Assembly: GCF_947381555.1 (NCBI RefSeq)
Contig: NZ_CANCWQ010000005.1
Coordinates: 21,087 to 85,086 of the forward strand
Origin: Limosilactobacillus pulli
GTDB taxonomy: Bacteria; Bacillota; Bacilli; Lactobacillales; Lactobacillaceae
Length of the DNA: 64,000 nucleotides
Direction: 5' to 3'
Shown: positions 26,640 through 34,711 of the stretch, in pieces
Layout: each line of letters starts with the position of its first letter
How positions within the stretch are numbered: the stretch's first letter is position 1
Notes under the pieces: model-generated
What the model was told of the DNA's origin: nothing
The model's database searches: none
Seen by the model: only the letters and a program-made list of their open reading frames with translations
Program-made: the position numbers and the translations under genes

Positions 26640-26700
26640 GTAATGATGGGGTAGTAAGATTTGCCCCTCCCACTGTATGCCTTTAACAGCATACTCGAAA
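26640..26700 (-). promoter_or_regulatory. rplKA leader, probable L1 control site
   Basis: Minus strand: a GTATGC...GCATAC hairpin followed by GGGAGGGGC...TACCCC. Such short double-hairpin leaders upstream of rplKA are the usual L1-binding sites; the assignment is by position and structure only. Confidence 0.45.
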
Positions 26701-26729
26701 AGAATACCACTAAATTAATGTTTTTTCAA
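26701..26729 (-). promoter_or_regulatory. Promoter of rplKA
   Basis: Minus strand: TTGAAA (26729-26724), 17-bp spacer, TATTCT (26706-26701). Confidence 0.8.
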
Positions 26730-26759
26730 TAGTCAGTCTCAAAAAAAACATTTTGACTA

Positions 26760-27311
26760 TTATTCAACAGAATCAATTTGGTCAAAGCCAACCTCAGCAG
26801 AGGTCAAGCGACCAAACATTTCAATTTCGGCACGCAGTTTCAGCTTGTCATGATCAACTTCGGTAACCTTACCGACCATGTCAGCAAACGGCCCCGCAAT
26901 AATCTTGACCGTGTCGCCGACTTTAACGTCGATATCAGTACGTGGTGCTTCTTCAGAGTCGTCTATCCGCTTTAAGATCCGGTCAACTTCTTCAGGCAGC
27001 AGAGGAGTTGGCTTGGAGCCACCACCATGAGAACCCAAAAAGCCGGTTACGCCTGGGGTATTCCGAGCGATGTACCATGCCTGATCAGTCATAACCATTT
27101 CAACCAAAACATAACCAGGGAAAGTCTTTTCTTCAATTTCCTTGGCTTCCCCGTCTTTAACCTGGCGAACCTTTTCTTCAGGTACGACGACCCGGAAAAT
27201 GTAGTCTTGCATGCCCATTGACTGAGCCCGGGATTCCAAATTGCTCTTAACTCGGTTTTCGTAGCCAGAATACGTGTGCAGCACGTACCAGCGCTTTTCA
27301 GTTGATTCCAC
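26760..27311 (-). CDS. nusG: Transcription termination/antitermination factor NusG
   Basis: 183 residues with the NGN domain (RWYVLHTYSGYENRVKSNLE, FPGYVLVEMVM) and C-terminal KOW motif (VKVGDTVKIIAGPFADMVGKV). Start is GTG at 27311, 6 bases after GGAGG. It follows secE and precedes rplK, the universal bacterial order. Confidence 0.97.
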   Translation of the reverse strand: MESTEKRWYVLHTYSGYENRVKSNLESRAQSMGMQDYIFRVVVPEEKVRQVKDGEAKEIEEKTFPGYVLVEMVMTDQAWYIARNTPGVTGFLGSHGGGSKPTPLLPEEVDRILKRIDDSEEAPRTDIDVKVGDTVKIIAGPFADMVGKVTEVDHDKLKLRAEIEMFGRLTSAEVGFDQIDSVE

Positions 27312-27351
27312 GTTGTTCCTCCATTTGTGTAAAACCAAAAAAGTTCAAAAT

Positions 27352-27380
27352 AAAAAACCTCGCCCAAAGCGAAGTTTTTT
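27352..27380 (-). terminator. Terminator between secE and nusG
   Basis: AACTTCGC pairs with GCGAGGTT, followed by T6 on the minus strand. It may let secE/rpmG and nusG be expressed at different levels. Confidence 0.65.
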
Positions 27381-27425
27381 CAACCAAACAGCAGTATACC
27401 AGATTCTGCATGATTTGACCAATAA

Positions 27426-27605
27426 TTAGCCAACGATCAGTAGCATAAACTGGTGCAGCAGCCAGTCGATAATCGCAAAAAAGATAATAAAGAAAATCGT
27501 CAGCGAAACTACCGTAGTCGTGTCCCGTCGCGTTTCCTTAGCTGTTGGCCAGACCACCTTATGCATTTCAGCATTGACGCTTTTTACAAATTTTGTAAGT
27601 TTCAT
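27426..27605 (-). CDS. secE: Preprotein translocase subunit SecE
   Basis: 59 residues, MKLTKFVKSVNAEMHKVVWPTAKE, then one membrane helix (VVSLTIFFIIFFAIIDWLL). The VxWP motif is conserved in SecE. It is the small essential subunit of the SecYEG channel. It lies between rpmG and nusG. Confidence 0.95.
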   Translation of the reverse strand: MKLTKFVKSVNAEMHKVVWPTAKETRRDTTTVVSLTIFFIIFFAIIDWLLHQFMLLIVG

Positions 27606-27617
27606 TGAAATCGTCCC

Positions 27618-27767
27618 TTATTTAGTTTCTCGATGCAGAGTATATTCACCGCAGTGCTTGCAGAATTTACTTAATTCTAGGCGCGACTCACGATCAGGCT
27701 TAACTGTTACCGTGTAGTTGCGTGCACCGCATTTGGTACATTCCAGTGCCGCTTTTTTTTGAGTCAT
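27618..27767 (-). CDS. rpmG: Ribosomal protein bL33 (zinc-binding type)
   Basis: 49 residues with two CxxC pairs (CTKC and CKHC), the zinc-binding form of L33. The start has TTGGAGG 6-7 bases upstream. Located 12 bp before secE. Confidence 0.95.
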   Translation of the reverse strand: MTQKKAALECTKCGARNYTVTVKPDRESRLELSKFCKHCGEYTLHRETK

Positions 27768-27826
27768 TTTATGCCTCCAATATACTTGTCTAGCCTATCA
27801 TGGACTTGGGATAAAAAGCAACTCAC

Positions 27827-28408
27827 TTAAGCCTGCAAAGCCAAAATCAGTTTTTTGCGACAACGCGACAATGCTGATTGGATCGTTCGCTGACTGCAGT
27901 TGAATCTCTGACAAAGTGCTGGCATATCAATAAACAGGCTTGCGACCAGCACCTCACGCTCAAATTTTGAAAGATCATCAATCAAGAATCTTTCAAAAAT
28001 CAAGCGACAACAAATCTGATCTTCCAATGATTCTTGACAAGCAACCGGCAATTGATCACTCAAGCTCACTAGACAATCAGCTGGGATTCTTTTCTTGGCT
28101 CGACATCTGCGATATTGACCCTTAGCCAGATTTTCCAGCGAACGATACAGATAATGACCAAACGAAGCACCCTGGCTACCGTCATAATGTAAGGCAGCCT
28201 GATAGAGCAGTTGATACATATTTGAAAGCCAGTCATGCAAAGATACGTCTGCTGGATGATACTTTTGCCATGCATAACAAAAAAGTCCCTGATAACTAAC
28301 GAACAGCTTTTGAATTGCTAGTGGGTTGCCACTTTTCGCCTCACGTAAAATTGCTTTTTCAGCGGTCAGCGCTTGAAAACCAGCACTGCCGATTCTTGCT
28401 TTCGCCAT
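27827..28408 (-). CDS. Sigma-70-family factor, SigH/ComX-like
   Basis: 193 residues, with a sigma region 2-like segment (AIQKLFVSYQGLFCYAWQKYH, ... LLYQAALHYDGSQGASFGHYLYRSLEN) and a region 4-like C-terminal helix-turn-helix (LCQRFNCSQRTIQSALSRCRKKL). Position beside rpmG-secE-nusG matches sigH in Firmicutes. In lactobacilli this gene is the likely competence sigma factor, but the role is not proven. The start is the ATG of MAKARIGS, which has AGAGGAAG upstream; a 29-codon extension lacks such a site. Confidence 0.8.
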   Translation of the reverse strand: MAKARIGSAGFQALTAEKAILREAKSGNPLAIQKLFVSYQGLFCYAWQKYHPADVSLHDWLSNMYQLLYQAALHYDGSQGASFGHYLYRSLENLAKGQYRRCRAKKRIPADCLVSLSDQLPVACQESLEDQICCRLIFERFLIDDLSKFEREVLVASLFIDMPALCQRFNCSQRTIQSALSRCRKKLILALQA

Positions 28409-28640
28409 TTTCTTCCTCTCGCTAGCGAATAGATTTGGGTTGCCATGACTGATCAGTAAACTGATAGAAAAGCAGCACGCCTTTACCTGATGCACTACTC
28501 CGGCGGTTTCCGTCTAAGGCCTGCACCCCTATTTATCATTTTTAATATACACTAGAAGTAAAACGGTTACAAGCAGTAACTATACTTTCATAAATTTACA
28601 TTTGAGGTGAATTTGCTTACGAATAAAAAGCAATGTTCAA

Positions 28641-29748
28641 TTATTTTGAAAGTGTCAGCAACCGCAAAAAGATCAGCAGACCAATTGCAAACAAGATTGC
28701 CAGCGAGCCCCGCCCCAATGGTTGACTTGCCGGTCAATTGCGTTACGATACCGACTAGAATCGGACCGATAATCGCTGAAAACTTGCCTAAGATATTGTA
28801 AAAGCCAAAAAATTCACTGCTGTTTTCTTTAGGAATCAGCTTGCCAAAATAAGAACGGCTCAATGCCTGGATCCCACCTTGACTGGTACCGACCAATATC
28901 GCCAAAGCCCCAAAATCATGCAGTGTCTTTAAATGCAGCATCTGTAGACAAATGAACAAATATATGCAGATTCCTAGGAGCAATGCCTTACGCGTCGAGG
29001 TGCGATTAGCCAGCCATACCAGATTGAAAATGGAAAGGCGATCAGCTGCACAACCAACAAGACAACCATCAGCATCGTGGTACTAATCCCCATATCCGCT
29101 CCAATCGAAGTAGCCATTGTAAAAATCGTATCTACGCCATCAATATAAAAGAAATATGCCACCAAGGACCAAAATGCATCCCGATAGCAACGAATGTGCT
29201 GCAAAGTTCTTATGACACGAATCAGACTAGCTTTAAATGGATGTGCCTCGGTAGGAACGCTGTAATGCTGCTGAGCATTTTTCAAAAATGGCATGCTAAA
29301 AACAAGCCACCATAATCCTGCCAAAATAAAACTGAACCGGGCAATCCCATAATCATTCAACCAGCCAAAGCCGTGTCCCAGCTCAACGATCAAAAATATT
29401 AAAAAAGCCACTACGCCGCCTAAACAGCCATTGCCAGTTACTTGGTGAAAGAATTCCCAAAATCAGCGTCATGACAATCCCGAGACCAGCAAACCAGTTC
29501 AGCCAGCGCCGCTTAGCATGCGGATAGTCGGCCATTGCTCCCAAAAACGGTGCTAAAAGCGAAACGACCAAAGTCCCCGCGCTGTTGGCATAGCTCCACA
29601 AGGCCGTTGACGTTGCTGCTGAGACCCCATTCTGGTGAGCAACGGACTTAAAATAAACCGGTAAGACGACCGTGACGACTAAAATTCCATAGCCAGAATT
29701 GGCCCAGTCATAAAAAATCCATTGCCACTGCTGTTTATTGAATCGCAT
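28641..29748 (-). pseudogene. MFS transporter (UMF1/Atg22-like), frameshifted
   Basis: The N-terminus (MRFNKQQWQWIFYDWANSGYGILVV) and later membrane segments match the UMF1-type MFS family, but the gene is in pieces. A +1 change at LFRRRSG versus the expected LFGGVVAFLIFLIVE occurs near 29425. Another occurs near 29000, where QLIAFPFSIWYGW continues in a different frame as LANRTSTRKALLLGI. A third near 28712 turns SLAILFAIGLLIFLRLLTLSK out of frame. Three single-base shifts within 1.1 kb indicate decay rather than one sequencing error. Confidence 0.8.
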
Positions 29749-29751
29749 GTT

Positions 29752-31047
29752 TCACTTCCTTAAGATTCCCTTGATCGGTTTACCCGCAGTTGGTTTTGGA
29801 TAGTGCAGTCCCAAAAGCTGCGCAAATGTCGGACCCTCATCTACCAATGCGGCATGTTCTACTGCAGCCCCTGGTTTAATATCAGGACCATAAAAAACCG
29901 CGGTCGTAAAATAATTAGGCTTATCAGCACCATAGCCATGAACGCCACGGTAGCGATCTGGCTGACCCATCATTGCTGGCAGGGCTGGTTCAACGACTGC
30001 TGGCCGCTGTGATTCATCCGTAAAGTAATAACCTGCTTTAGCTTCAACCAAAAATGCACAGTGCGGATCGGCCCCCAACTTGACGGCCTGCGCGCCATCA
30101 TAGATTTTTTCGATCCCCTTGACTCCAGCAATTGCTCGTCTGATTTCGTCTTGATCAACGCCTGGTTTTACGTAGACGTAGGTTTCGCCATCACACGTCT
30201 TAGCCATTACCCGCCAGTCGTTTTTAAAAGTCTGCTGATCTTTGATTGGCCTTAGCCAGCCTTTTTGTGCAAACAGCGTATTGAGATGAATCATCTGGTC
30301 AACATCAATCTGATAATGATCACCCAGACAAACAAAATCAGTCTGATCAAACGTTCCAGCATCCCGCGTTGCCTGAATGATTCTGCCGACACGAGCATCT
30401 AGTCGCTGCAGTGCTTCTTTTGCCTGCTTTGATCGAACGCCATAGCGATGCCGCATGCTGTCCATATCAACCAGATGAATCAAAGTCAGATCCGGTTGCT
30501 TGTGTTGAAGCGTCCAAGTCGCCATTGCCGTGACAAAATCATCCAGCCAGGGCTGCTTGATGCCGTGACGCAGGTGGCCAAATCTGCGATTCATCTGATA
30601 TAAAAACCATGGTGAGCTGGCTTTTAAGGATACCAGTACCTGGTTGGTCCAAATTCGATTGGGAAAAATCTCAGCAACGTTCCAATCGATTTTACTGCCA
30701 GCAGTTACCGGCCATAAAAAGGCTGCCGTCTTTAATCCAGCCTGGTGTGCAACATCATATAGCGTTGCTGCCTTGATCTCTTTTCTTTGATACCAGTACC
30801 AGTCTGGCGATTTTCGCGTTGGCTGCAGCTTGGTGTTGTTAACAATACCATGAACGGCTGGATACTGCCCAGTAATAATTGACGTGTGTAATGGATAGGT
30901 CAGCGTTGGAAAAATCCCCCGCACTTTTTTAACCCAGGTTCCTTGGGCAATCAGCCGATTTAAATTGGGCGTCAGATCACGTTGTTCATTTAGATCGGCA
31001 AAGCCCAGTGAATCCAGTGAGATCACCACTAGTCGGCGTTGTTTCAT
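29752..31047 (-). CDS. Alkaline-phosphatase-superfamily phosphodiesterase/nucleotide pyrophosphatase
   Basis: 431 residues. The metal-binding start VVISLDSLGFADL, the nucleophile region GIFPTLTYPLHTSIITGQYPAVHGI (Thr), and later VDMDSMRHRYG and CLGDHYQIDVDQMI fit the type I phosphodiesterase/nucleotide pyrophosphatase family. No signal peptide is seen, so it is likely cytosolic. It ends 3 bp before the decayed MFS gene. Substrate unknown. Confidence 0.85.
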   Translation of the reverse strand: MKQRRLVVISLDSLGFADLNEQRDLTPNLNRLIAQGTWVKKVRGIFPTLTYPLHTSIITGQYPAVHGIVNNTKLQPTRKSPDWYWYQRKEIKAATLYDVAHQAGLKTAAFLWPVTAGSKIDWNVAEIFPNRIWTNQVLVSLKASSPWFLYQMNRRFGHLRHGIKQPWLDDFVTAMATWTLQHKQPDLTLIHLVDMDSMRHRYGVRSKQAKEALQRLDARVGRIIQATRDAGTFDQTDFVCLGDHYQIDVDQMIHLNTLFAQKGWLRPIKDQQTFKNDWRVMAKTCDGETYVYVKPGVDQDEIRRAIAGVKGIEKIYDGAQAVKLGADPHCAFLVEAKAGYYFTDESQRPAVVEPALPAMMGQPDRYRGVHGYGADKPNYFTTAVFYGPDIKPGAAVEHAALVDEGPTFAQLLGLHYPKPTAGKPIKGILRK

Positions 31048-31068
31048 AAATAATCACCTCTAAATAGT

Positions 31069-31097
31069 AAAACCGCAGCGCGAAGTGACGCTGCGGC
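31069..31097 (-). terminator. Terminator after rlmB
   Basis: GCCGCAGCGTCACTTCGCGC... type stem (CCGCAGCG/CGCTGCGG) then TTTTACTATTT on the minus strand. Confidence 0.7.
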
Positions 31098-31103
31098 ATT
31101 GTT

Positions 31104-31850
31104 TTAAAGCGGGTGCCGTGAATTGAATCCTTGATAGATCAACAGGCTGGCCGCAACACTGGCATTCAGGCTCTGCACGTGGCCGATCATTGGAATCGTC
31201 AGCATTTCGTCACAGGTCTTTTTCAGCAATGGCGAAATGCCCTTGCCCTCATTGCCAATTACCAAGGCCACTGGTCCCTTGGCATCCCAGCGGCGGTAGT
31301 CGGTTCCCTTCATATCCGTACCAAAAAGCCATAAACCACGTTCCTTTAGTTCGTTGGCCGTCTGGACCAGATTGGTTACCCGTGCGACCGGAACGTGTTC
31401 AATGGCACCAGTCGACGTCTTGGCAACTACCGAGGTCAGCCCCACTGAACGCCGCTTGGGAATAATCAGACCGTGAACCCCAGCAGCATCGGCGGTTCTA
31501 AGAATTGACCCTAGATTATGCGGATCTGCCAGCTCATCTAAAATCAAAAAGAATGGTGCCTCATCATGCTTGGCCGCATTTTCAAACAGGTCATCAATCG
31601 TAGCGTAGCGATAGGCAGCAATTGCCAGGGCAACCCCTTGGTGATTTTGATGGTTGGTCATCTGATCCAACTTGTTTTTAGGTACGTTTGAGATCACTAA
31701 ATGCCGTTCCTTGGCCAATTTTACGATTTGACCAATAATATCGGCCTTAAGATCTTTTTGAATGAAAACCTTGTTGATTTCTTGATCGGATTTTAAAGCC
31801 ATGACCGCAGGATGGCGGCCAATAATAAATTCTGGTTCGTCAGTCTTCAT
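31104..31850 (-). CDS. rlmB: 23S rRNA (guanosine2251-2'-O)-methyltransferase
   Basis: 248 residues of the SPOUT/TrmH family. It has an N-terminal L30e-like substrate domain, then motifs LILDELADPHNLGSILRTADA, VIGNEGKGISPLLKKTCD and IPMIGHVQSLNASVAASLLIYQ. The start overlaps the end of mrnC by 11 bp, so they are co-transcribed in the cysS-mrnC-rlmB operon. Confidence 0.95.
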   Translation of the reverse strand: MKTDEPEFIIGRHPAVMALKSDQEINKVFIQKDLKADIIGQIVKLAKERHLVISNVPKNKLDQMTNHQNHQGVALAIAAYRYATIDDLFENAAKHDEAPFFLILDELADPHNLGSILRTADAAGVHGLIIPKRRSVGLTSVVAKTSTGAIEHVPVARVTNLVQTANELKERGLWLFGTDMKGTDYRRWDAKGPVALVIGNEGKGISPLLKKTCDEMLTIPMIGHVQSLNASVAASLLIYQGFNSRHPL

Positions 31851-32253
31851 GTTTTGTTCTTCCTGTCTCTACTTGCTTAATACACCATTGCGCTAGTTCA
31901 CTGATTCGTTCATTTTGACCCGAAAGCTGCAGATAGCCAAACAGAGCCTCAAAGCCAGTTGACATACGATACGTCAAAACCGAGGTGTGCTTGGCATGCG
32001 TGTAGCTGTTGGCGTTGCGACCACGTTTAAAATAGCTCCACTCCTCTTCAGACAACAGGTTATCTTCTTTCATCAATTCAATCAGTGCCGCCTGCGCCTT
32101 AGCTGAAACGTAATGCGTTGCTTGATGCTGCAGACGATTGGGCTTGCTCATCCCAAGTGCCAATAAGTGTTGGCGAATAAACACCTCATAGACGGCATCC
32201 CCCAGATAAGCCAGGGCAATTCCATTCAGTTGCTGATAGTCGACTTTTTCCAT
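31840..32253 (-). CDS. mrnC: Mini-ribonuclease III
   Basis: 137 residues; RNase III catalytic domain only, without a dsRNA-binding domain. Conserved GIALAYLGDAVYEVFIRQHLL and the acidic RGRNANSY region. In Bacillus it matures 23S rRNA. It starts 2 bp after cysS ends. Confidence 0.95.
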   Translation of the reverse strand: MEKVDYQQLNGIALAYLGDAVYEVFIRQHLLALGMSKPNRLQHQATHYVSAKAQAALIELMKEDNLLSEEEWSYFKRGRNANSYTHAKHTSVLTYRMSTGFEALFGYLQLSGQNERISELAQWCIKQVETGRTKHED

Positions 32254-32254
32254 T

Positions 32255-33667
32255 TTATTCCTTTCTGTAGCGCGTTCCTTGTGGGGTATCTTCCAAAATG
32301 ATCCCTTGTGCTTTTAAATCATCACGAATCTGATCGCTTAAGGCGAAATTCTTGGCAGCTCGGGCCTCATTGCGCTTATTGATCAGGTCCTTGATGGCTT
32401 GATCATCAATCTCGCAGTTGGACGTTTCCAGCTTGACTCCAAAGATTCCCAGCAGATTTTCCAGTTCCTGTTTTAAGGTTCTGAGTGCCTCAGCTTTTAC
32501 GACCGGCTGCTGGGCATAGACGTTGGCATACTTAATCAGCTCATAGACAGTAGCAATCCCATTTTGAACATTGATGTCATCATCCATCGCCGTAATAAAC
32601 TGTTGCGTAAATGCTGCTACCCGTTGTGCCACGTCTTCGTCATTACCATCTTGAGCATCACGCTGCCGATAGGTCAGATTGTCATAGGTATTGCGAATAT
32701 GTTCCAGATTGTTTTGGGCATCCTGCAGATTGGCCTCGCTATATTGAATTGGCCGCCGGTACTGCGTAGTTGCCATAAAGAATCGCAGTACCTGTGGATC
32801 AACATGCTTGATGATGTCATGAACCGTAATAAAGTTGTGCAAAGATTTGCTCATCTTTTCATTGTCCTTGCCAATCGTGACAAAACCATTGTGCATCCAA
32901 TAACGAACAAACTTTTGACCGGTTTCGGCCTCGCTTTGGGCAATCTCATTTTCATGATGAGGGAACTGCAGATCCTGTCCTCCAGCATGAATATCAATCG
33001 TTTTGCCCAGATAGCGCGTTGACATGACCGAACATTCAATGTGCCAGCCAGGCCGTCCTTGACCCCATGGCGAATCCCAGTTGATCTCACCTGGTTTAGC
33101 TGCCTTCCAAAGCGCAAAGTCTAAAGGATCCTCTTTTTGGTGAATCTCTTCAGCTGTAATATGCTCGCTGGCACCGGTTTCCAAATCATCGATTGATTGG
33201 CCGGAAAGCTCACCATAGTGTTTAAACTTACGCGTTCGATAATAGACGTTGCCATCGACAACATAGGCATAGTCCTTTTCAATCAGGACTTTAATAAAGT
33301 CGATGATTTCAGGGATGCTTTCCGTTGCACGTGGCCGCTTGGTAGCTGGTTCAATATTTAAGGCAGCCGTGTCCTCCATGAAAGCCTTGATAAATTTGTC
33401 GGCCAGCTGAGGAACCGTAATTCCCTGTTCAGCAGCGGCCTTAATCATTTTGTCGTCAACATCGGTAAAATTGGAGACGTAATTGACCTGGTAGCCTTTA
33501 AACTCCAGATAGCGCCGAACGGTATCAAATGCGATGGCACTGCGCGCATTGCCGATGTGGATGTAATTGTAGACCGTGGGACCACAGACGTACATGTTAA
33601 CAACTCCAGGATGCAATGGCTTGAATTCTTCTTTTTTACGGGTAAGCGTATTATAAATAGTCAACAT
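32255..33667 (-). CDS. cysS: Cysteinyl-tRNA synthetase
   Basis: 470 residues; class I synthetase with HIGH-type motif IHIGNARSA, zinc ligand Cys in CGPTVYNY, and KMSKS in NEKMSKSLHNF. The ATG at 33667 is preceded by AAGGAGG; the longer frame adds a Tyr/Cys-rich upstream stretch that is unlikely to be protein. Heads the cysS-mrnC-rlmB operon. Confidence 0.95.
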   Translation of the reverse strand: MLTIYNTLTRKKEEFKPLHPGVVNMYVCGPTVYNYIHIGNARSAIAFDTVRRYLEFKGYQVNYVSNFTDVDDKMIKAAAEQGITVPQLADKFIKAFMEDTAALNIEPATKRPRATESIPEIIDFIKVLIEKDYAYVVDGNVYYRTRKFKHYGELSGQSIDDLETGASEHITAEEIHQKEDPLDFALWKAAKPGEINWDSPWGQGRPGWHIECSVMSTRYLGKTIDIHAGGQDLQFPHHENEIAQSEAETGQKFVRYWMHNGFVTIGKDNEKMSKSLHNFITVHDIIKHVDPQVLRFFMATTQYRRPIQYSEANLQDAQNNLEHIRNTYDNLTYRQRDAQDGNDEDVAQRVAAFTQQFITAMDDDINVQNGIATVYELIKYANVYAQQPVVKAEALRTLKQELENLLGIFGVKLETSNCEIDDQAIKDLINKRNEARAAKNFALSDQIRDDLKAQGIILEDTPQGTRYRKE

Positions 33668-33796
33668 AACGCCGTAATCCTCCTTGTAAAAGTAGTTGCA
33701 ATAACAGTATTTTACCACAATTCACTGCGATTCCTGATTGACGTATTAAAAATAAATTGTTAAGCCTTTGTTCATACTTTTTTCATAAAAGGGTGC

Positions 33797-33970
33797 TAGT
33801 ATTACAGATGTAGTCAAACGAGATAGCTTGGCTGCAATCAATTTAACCGAAACCTATTATTTTTCAATTACTCCTCCCAATAGTAACCGAAAAATACACA
33901 TTTTACGAAATCTCCCCAAGATCTTCGTAATACTCCTCAAGCAGTGGCTCCCCCGGCCGCTGCTTTTTCT
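33797..33970 (+). ncRNA. Candidate small RNA with C-rich hairpin loops
   Basis: The gap between cysS and PAP2 (both minus strand) carries a plus-strand extended -10 (TGCTAGTAT, TAGTAT at 33797-33802) and, at 33940-33968, an intrinsic terminator (AGCAGTGGC / GCCGCTGCT then T5). No plus-strand gene lies between. Three hairpins have C-rich loops: TTACT-CCTCCCAAT-AGTAA (33868-33886), TTACGAA-ATCT-CCCCA-AGAT-C-TTCGTAA (33903-33930) and the terminator loop TCCCCCG. ACTCCTC repeats also occur. This resembles anti-Shine-Dalgarno small RNAs of the RsaE/RoxS type, but no sequence match to one is claimed. Start point and length are estimates. Confidence 0.55.
33940..33968 (+). terminator. Plus-strand intrinsic terminator with CCCCC loop
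   Basis: Nine-base stem AGCAGTGGC/GCCGCTGCT (one G-U), loop TCCCCCG, then TTTTT. No plus-strand protein gene is upstream. Confidence 0.75.
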
Positions 33971-33973
33971 GTT

Positions 33974-34582
33974 TCAAAATAATCTGATCAGCCAATCGAC
34001 CATTGGCGCATACATTCTTCTAAATAGCGCCACCCAGCCGGCAGCCATAACCATTGTACTGAAGACGTCGCTTGGATAATGGGCTCTTAAAACCAGGCGG
34101 GAAACAACCACCAACAACAGCCAGATCAGGCCTGCCATTCCAATTAAAGGCGTTGGCCAAAGTGCCCAAATCATCAGCACCAAAACCGTCGTTCCCAAAA
34201 CGTGGCCGCTTGGAAAACTGTAGCCGTCGTCTATTGCCAGGTGACGTTGGGGACGCTGGCGCTTAAAGAATCTCTTAACGCCAATTCCAATTGCATCCAA
34301 GCTGCCCAAAGTCGCCAGTACCCAGAGTGCCGTTATCGAATCAGCCGTTAAATCAACCAGTCCCGCTAAAATAAAGGCATAGCCAACCGTCAGTTTAGGT
34401 TGACCAATAAATGCCACCGCGCGCCAAAAAAGACTGGTCTGCCGATTGGGAATCTGATTATGCAACCTTTGATCAAAGCGATGAAAAGCTGGCCAGCATT
34501 TTAACGACCACCCCATAAAAATCAGCGTGACCAAGGCTGCCAGCATCTGCAGTACGTCGTTTTGTGCCGGAATGATTCGCAT
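33974..34582 (-). CDS. PAP2-family membrane phosphatase
   Basis: 202 residues with about five or six membrane segments. Phosphatase motifs are KRFFKRQRPQR, GYSFPSGHVLG and SRLVLRAHYPSDV. By family knowledge it dephosphorylates a lipid pyrophosphate or phosphatidate at the membrane; the exact substrate cannot be told. Intact, unlike the PAP2 gene near 21 kb. Confidence 0.9.
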   Translation of the reverse strand: MRIIPAQNDVLQMLAALVTLIFMGWSLKCWPAFHRFDQRLHNQIPNRQTSLFWRAVAFIGQPKLTVGYAFILAGLVDLTADSITALWVLATLGSLDAIGIGVKRFFKRQRPQRHLAIDDGYSFPSGHVLGTTVLVLMIWALWPTPLIGMAGLIWLLLVVVSRLVLRAHYPSDVFSTMVMAAGWVALFRRMYAPMVDWLIRLF

Positions 34583-34624
34583 TTTCTTTTCCTTTCGTTT
34601 TCAGCATCAATGATTCCAACAAGC

Positions 34625-34672
34625 AAAATGGGATCCTTATTCGGTTAAGCCGAATATTGGATCCCATTTTTT
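34625..34672 (-). terminator. Terminator after gltX
   Basis: AAAATGGGATCC...GGATCCCATTTT with an inner TTCGGCTTAACCGAA hairpin; strong in either direction. Confidence 0.8.
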
Positions 34673-34711
34673 ATTTAATCTGACTTTGGATCGTCTGCTG
34701 ATCGTTAAAGC

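Noticed and set aside
33668..33796. T-box upstream of cysS
   Set aside because: No T-box core sequence or stem I was found; only a normal promoter-like region.
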